From Vulcanimicrobiota bacterium (lineage in GTDB: Bacteria > Vulcanimicrobiota > Vulcanimicrobiia > Eremiobacterales > Eremiobacteraceae): 64,000 nucleotides of DNA. The notes below the pieces were generated by a model. The model was given only the letters and a program-made list of their open reading frames with translations, made no database searches and had not been told where the DNA came from. Position 1 is the first letter of the stretch. Each line of letters begins with the position of its first letter. Both the position numbers and the translations under genes were made by a program. The stretch spans positions 32,436 to 96,435 of the forward strand of contig JAFAKE010000070.1 in NCBI GenBank assembly GCA_019235715.1. The letters are read 5' to 3'. Positions 62,705-64,000 of the stretch are shown one piece after another.

Positions 62705-63901
62705 CTATTCGTGCGCGCGGCCGTGCTCGTGCGCCTCATGGCCCTGTGCATGGTCTCCATGGCCCTCTTGAGCGCCCCGACCCGCCCACCACAGCAGCCC
62801 GAGTATCGCAACCACGAATATGATGTTAAGGATGGTCGTGTAGTTGAGGCTGAACTGCTCCACATCCATTAGGAGATTCCCAGCCACGTGCGGGATCTGG
62901 CGGCTCCACGAAAAGAGCAGCTCGACCAGCAGCCCCGCGATGACCATCGAGATATAGAAGACCCCGGTCATCGAGAGCGCCAGCCTCCAGCCGTAGTATT
63001 TCCTATAGATATCGATTAGCGGCAGCACGATGAGATCGGCGTACAAGAAGGCGACCACGCCGCCGAAGGTGGCGCCGCCTTGCCACAGCACGGCGGCCAG
63101 CGGCACATTGCCGATCGAGCAGACGAAGCTGAGCACCGCGATGATCGGCCCAACCAGCGCATTTTCGAGCATGCGCCATCCGGGCGCGGCGTTCTGCACG
63201 AACAGATGCTGCCACCAGCTGTTGGGCACGGCGATCGCGAGCAGGCCGGCGATCACGAAGCCCAAGATGAGGTCGTTTTGCAGCATCGACCAGTCCATCT
63301 GGAAGTAGTGGGCGACGTAACGCCAGCCGACGGGTGAACGCAGCTTCTCCCAAAACGTGTTGCCGGGCGCGATCATATCGCCGTGGTCGTGCTCGTGGCC
63401 GCCGGCTTCCGAGACTTGGCAGATCGCGCGGCCATCTTCGATCGCGCTCTTGGGCAATAAGAGCTGCGCGAGCGCGACGAACACCGCGATGAGCACAAGC
63501 CCGCCGATCCACTCCGCGGCGACGAACGGCCAGCCCATCAAGCGCCACAGCACAAGGCCCAATTCGACGACGAGATTCGTCGAAGCGAACATGAAGACCA
63601 TCGCCGTCGTGAACGCGGCGCCGCGTTTGAAAAGCGATTTCGCGGTCGCCGCCGCAGCGTAGCTGCACGACGAGCTTGCCGCACCAAGTCCGGTCGCCAG
63701 CGCGATTTCGCGCAGCCCGACCCTGCCGAGCAATTTGCTCAGGCCGCCTTTCGGCACGTAGGCTTGGATCATCGCGGAGACCAAAAAGCCGAGCAGCAGC
63801 GACCAGAGCACGGCCCAGAACATCGCAAATGCTGCGACCAGCCAGCGCCAGAGAAACGATCCGATCTCCGGGAGCGTGACGGCGAGCACGACATGCGTCA
63901 T
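62705..63901 (-). CDS. Permease (YraQ/ArsP-like family) with His-rich C-terminus
   Basis: LGAASSSCSYAAAATAKSLFKRGAAFTTAMVFMFASTNLVVELGLVLW; C-term GAQEGHGDHAQGHEAHEHGRAHE. Confidence 0.85.
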   Translation of the reverse strand: MTHVVLAVTLPEIGSFLWRWLVAAFAMFWAVLWSLLLGFLVSAMIQAYVPKGGLSKLLGRVGLREIALATGLGAASSSCSYAAAATAKSLFKRGAAFTTAMVFMFASTNLVVELGLVLWRLMGWPFVAAEWIGGLVLIAVFVALAQLLLPKSAIEDGRAICQVSEAGGHEHDHGDMIAPGNTFWEKLRSPVGWRYVAHYFQMDWSMLQNDLILGFVIAGLLAIAVPNSWWQHLFVQNAAPGWRMLENALVGPIIAVLSFVCSIGNVPLAAVLWQGGATFGGVVAFLYADLIVLPLIDIYRKYYGWRLALSMTGVFYISMVIAGLLVELLFSWSRQIPHVAGNLLMDVEQFSLNYTTILNIIFVVAILGLLWWAGRGAQEGHGDHAQGHEAHEHGRAHE

Positions 63902-64000
63902 GGTACGGGCGGCTGTCCTACAGGTAGCGGTAAACGCTGGCCACGTGCACGGTCAAAGCGCCTCTGGTGGCGGCGTATAGTGGTGTGGGTATCATCTTCT

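Overview
High-GC bacterial chromosomal window with about 60 supportable CDS. There are no rRNA genes, CRISPR arrays, transposases or prophage genes. The lineage cannot be fixed from sequence alone. Recognisable content: two TonB-dependent receptors with N-terminal carboxypeptidase-regulatory-like domains; a ferritin-like/CDGSH/4Fe-4S fusion protein; an APC permease next to a PuuB-like FAD oxidoreductase; a WYL regulator divergent from a translationally coupled operon of uncharacterised genes that includes a RecB/Cas4-like PD-(D/E)XK protein; BolA and Grx4; a coxD-coxE-xdhC maturation module; a complete LIV-type ABC transporter; a family-B DNA polymerase; PolX; UppS; a His-rich permease. Best candidates for something undescribed: (1) the WYL-controlled operon at 21.0-24.7 kb with a 21-bp near-perfect palindrome in its divergent promoter; (2) a 68-nt tRNA/tmRNA-TLD-like element at 46310-46377 (minus) with a G3-U70 wobble pair; (3) a 14-aa lysine-rich microprotein gene (MAKKKAAKKGKKKH) with its own Shine-Dalgarno, palindrome and terminator; (4) a CcdA-like protein lacking both catalytic cysteines, coupled to a TM-TPR protein; (5) a tandem cupredoxin pair in which one copy has lost the copper ligands; (6) an Mrp ATPase lacking its usual CxxC but fused to a DUF1858 CxxC domain. 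All family calls were made by eye; no searches were run.
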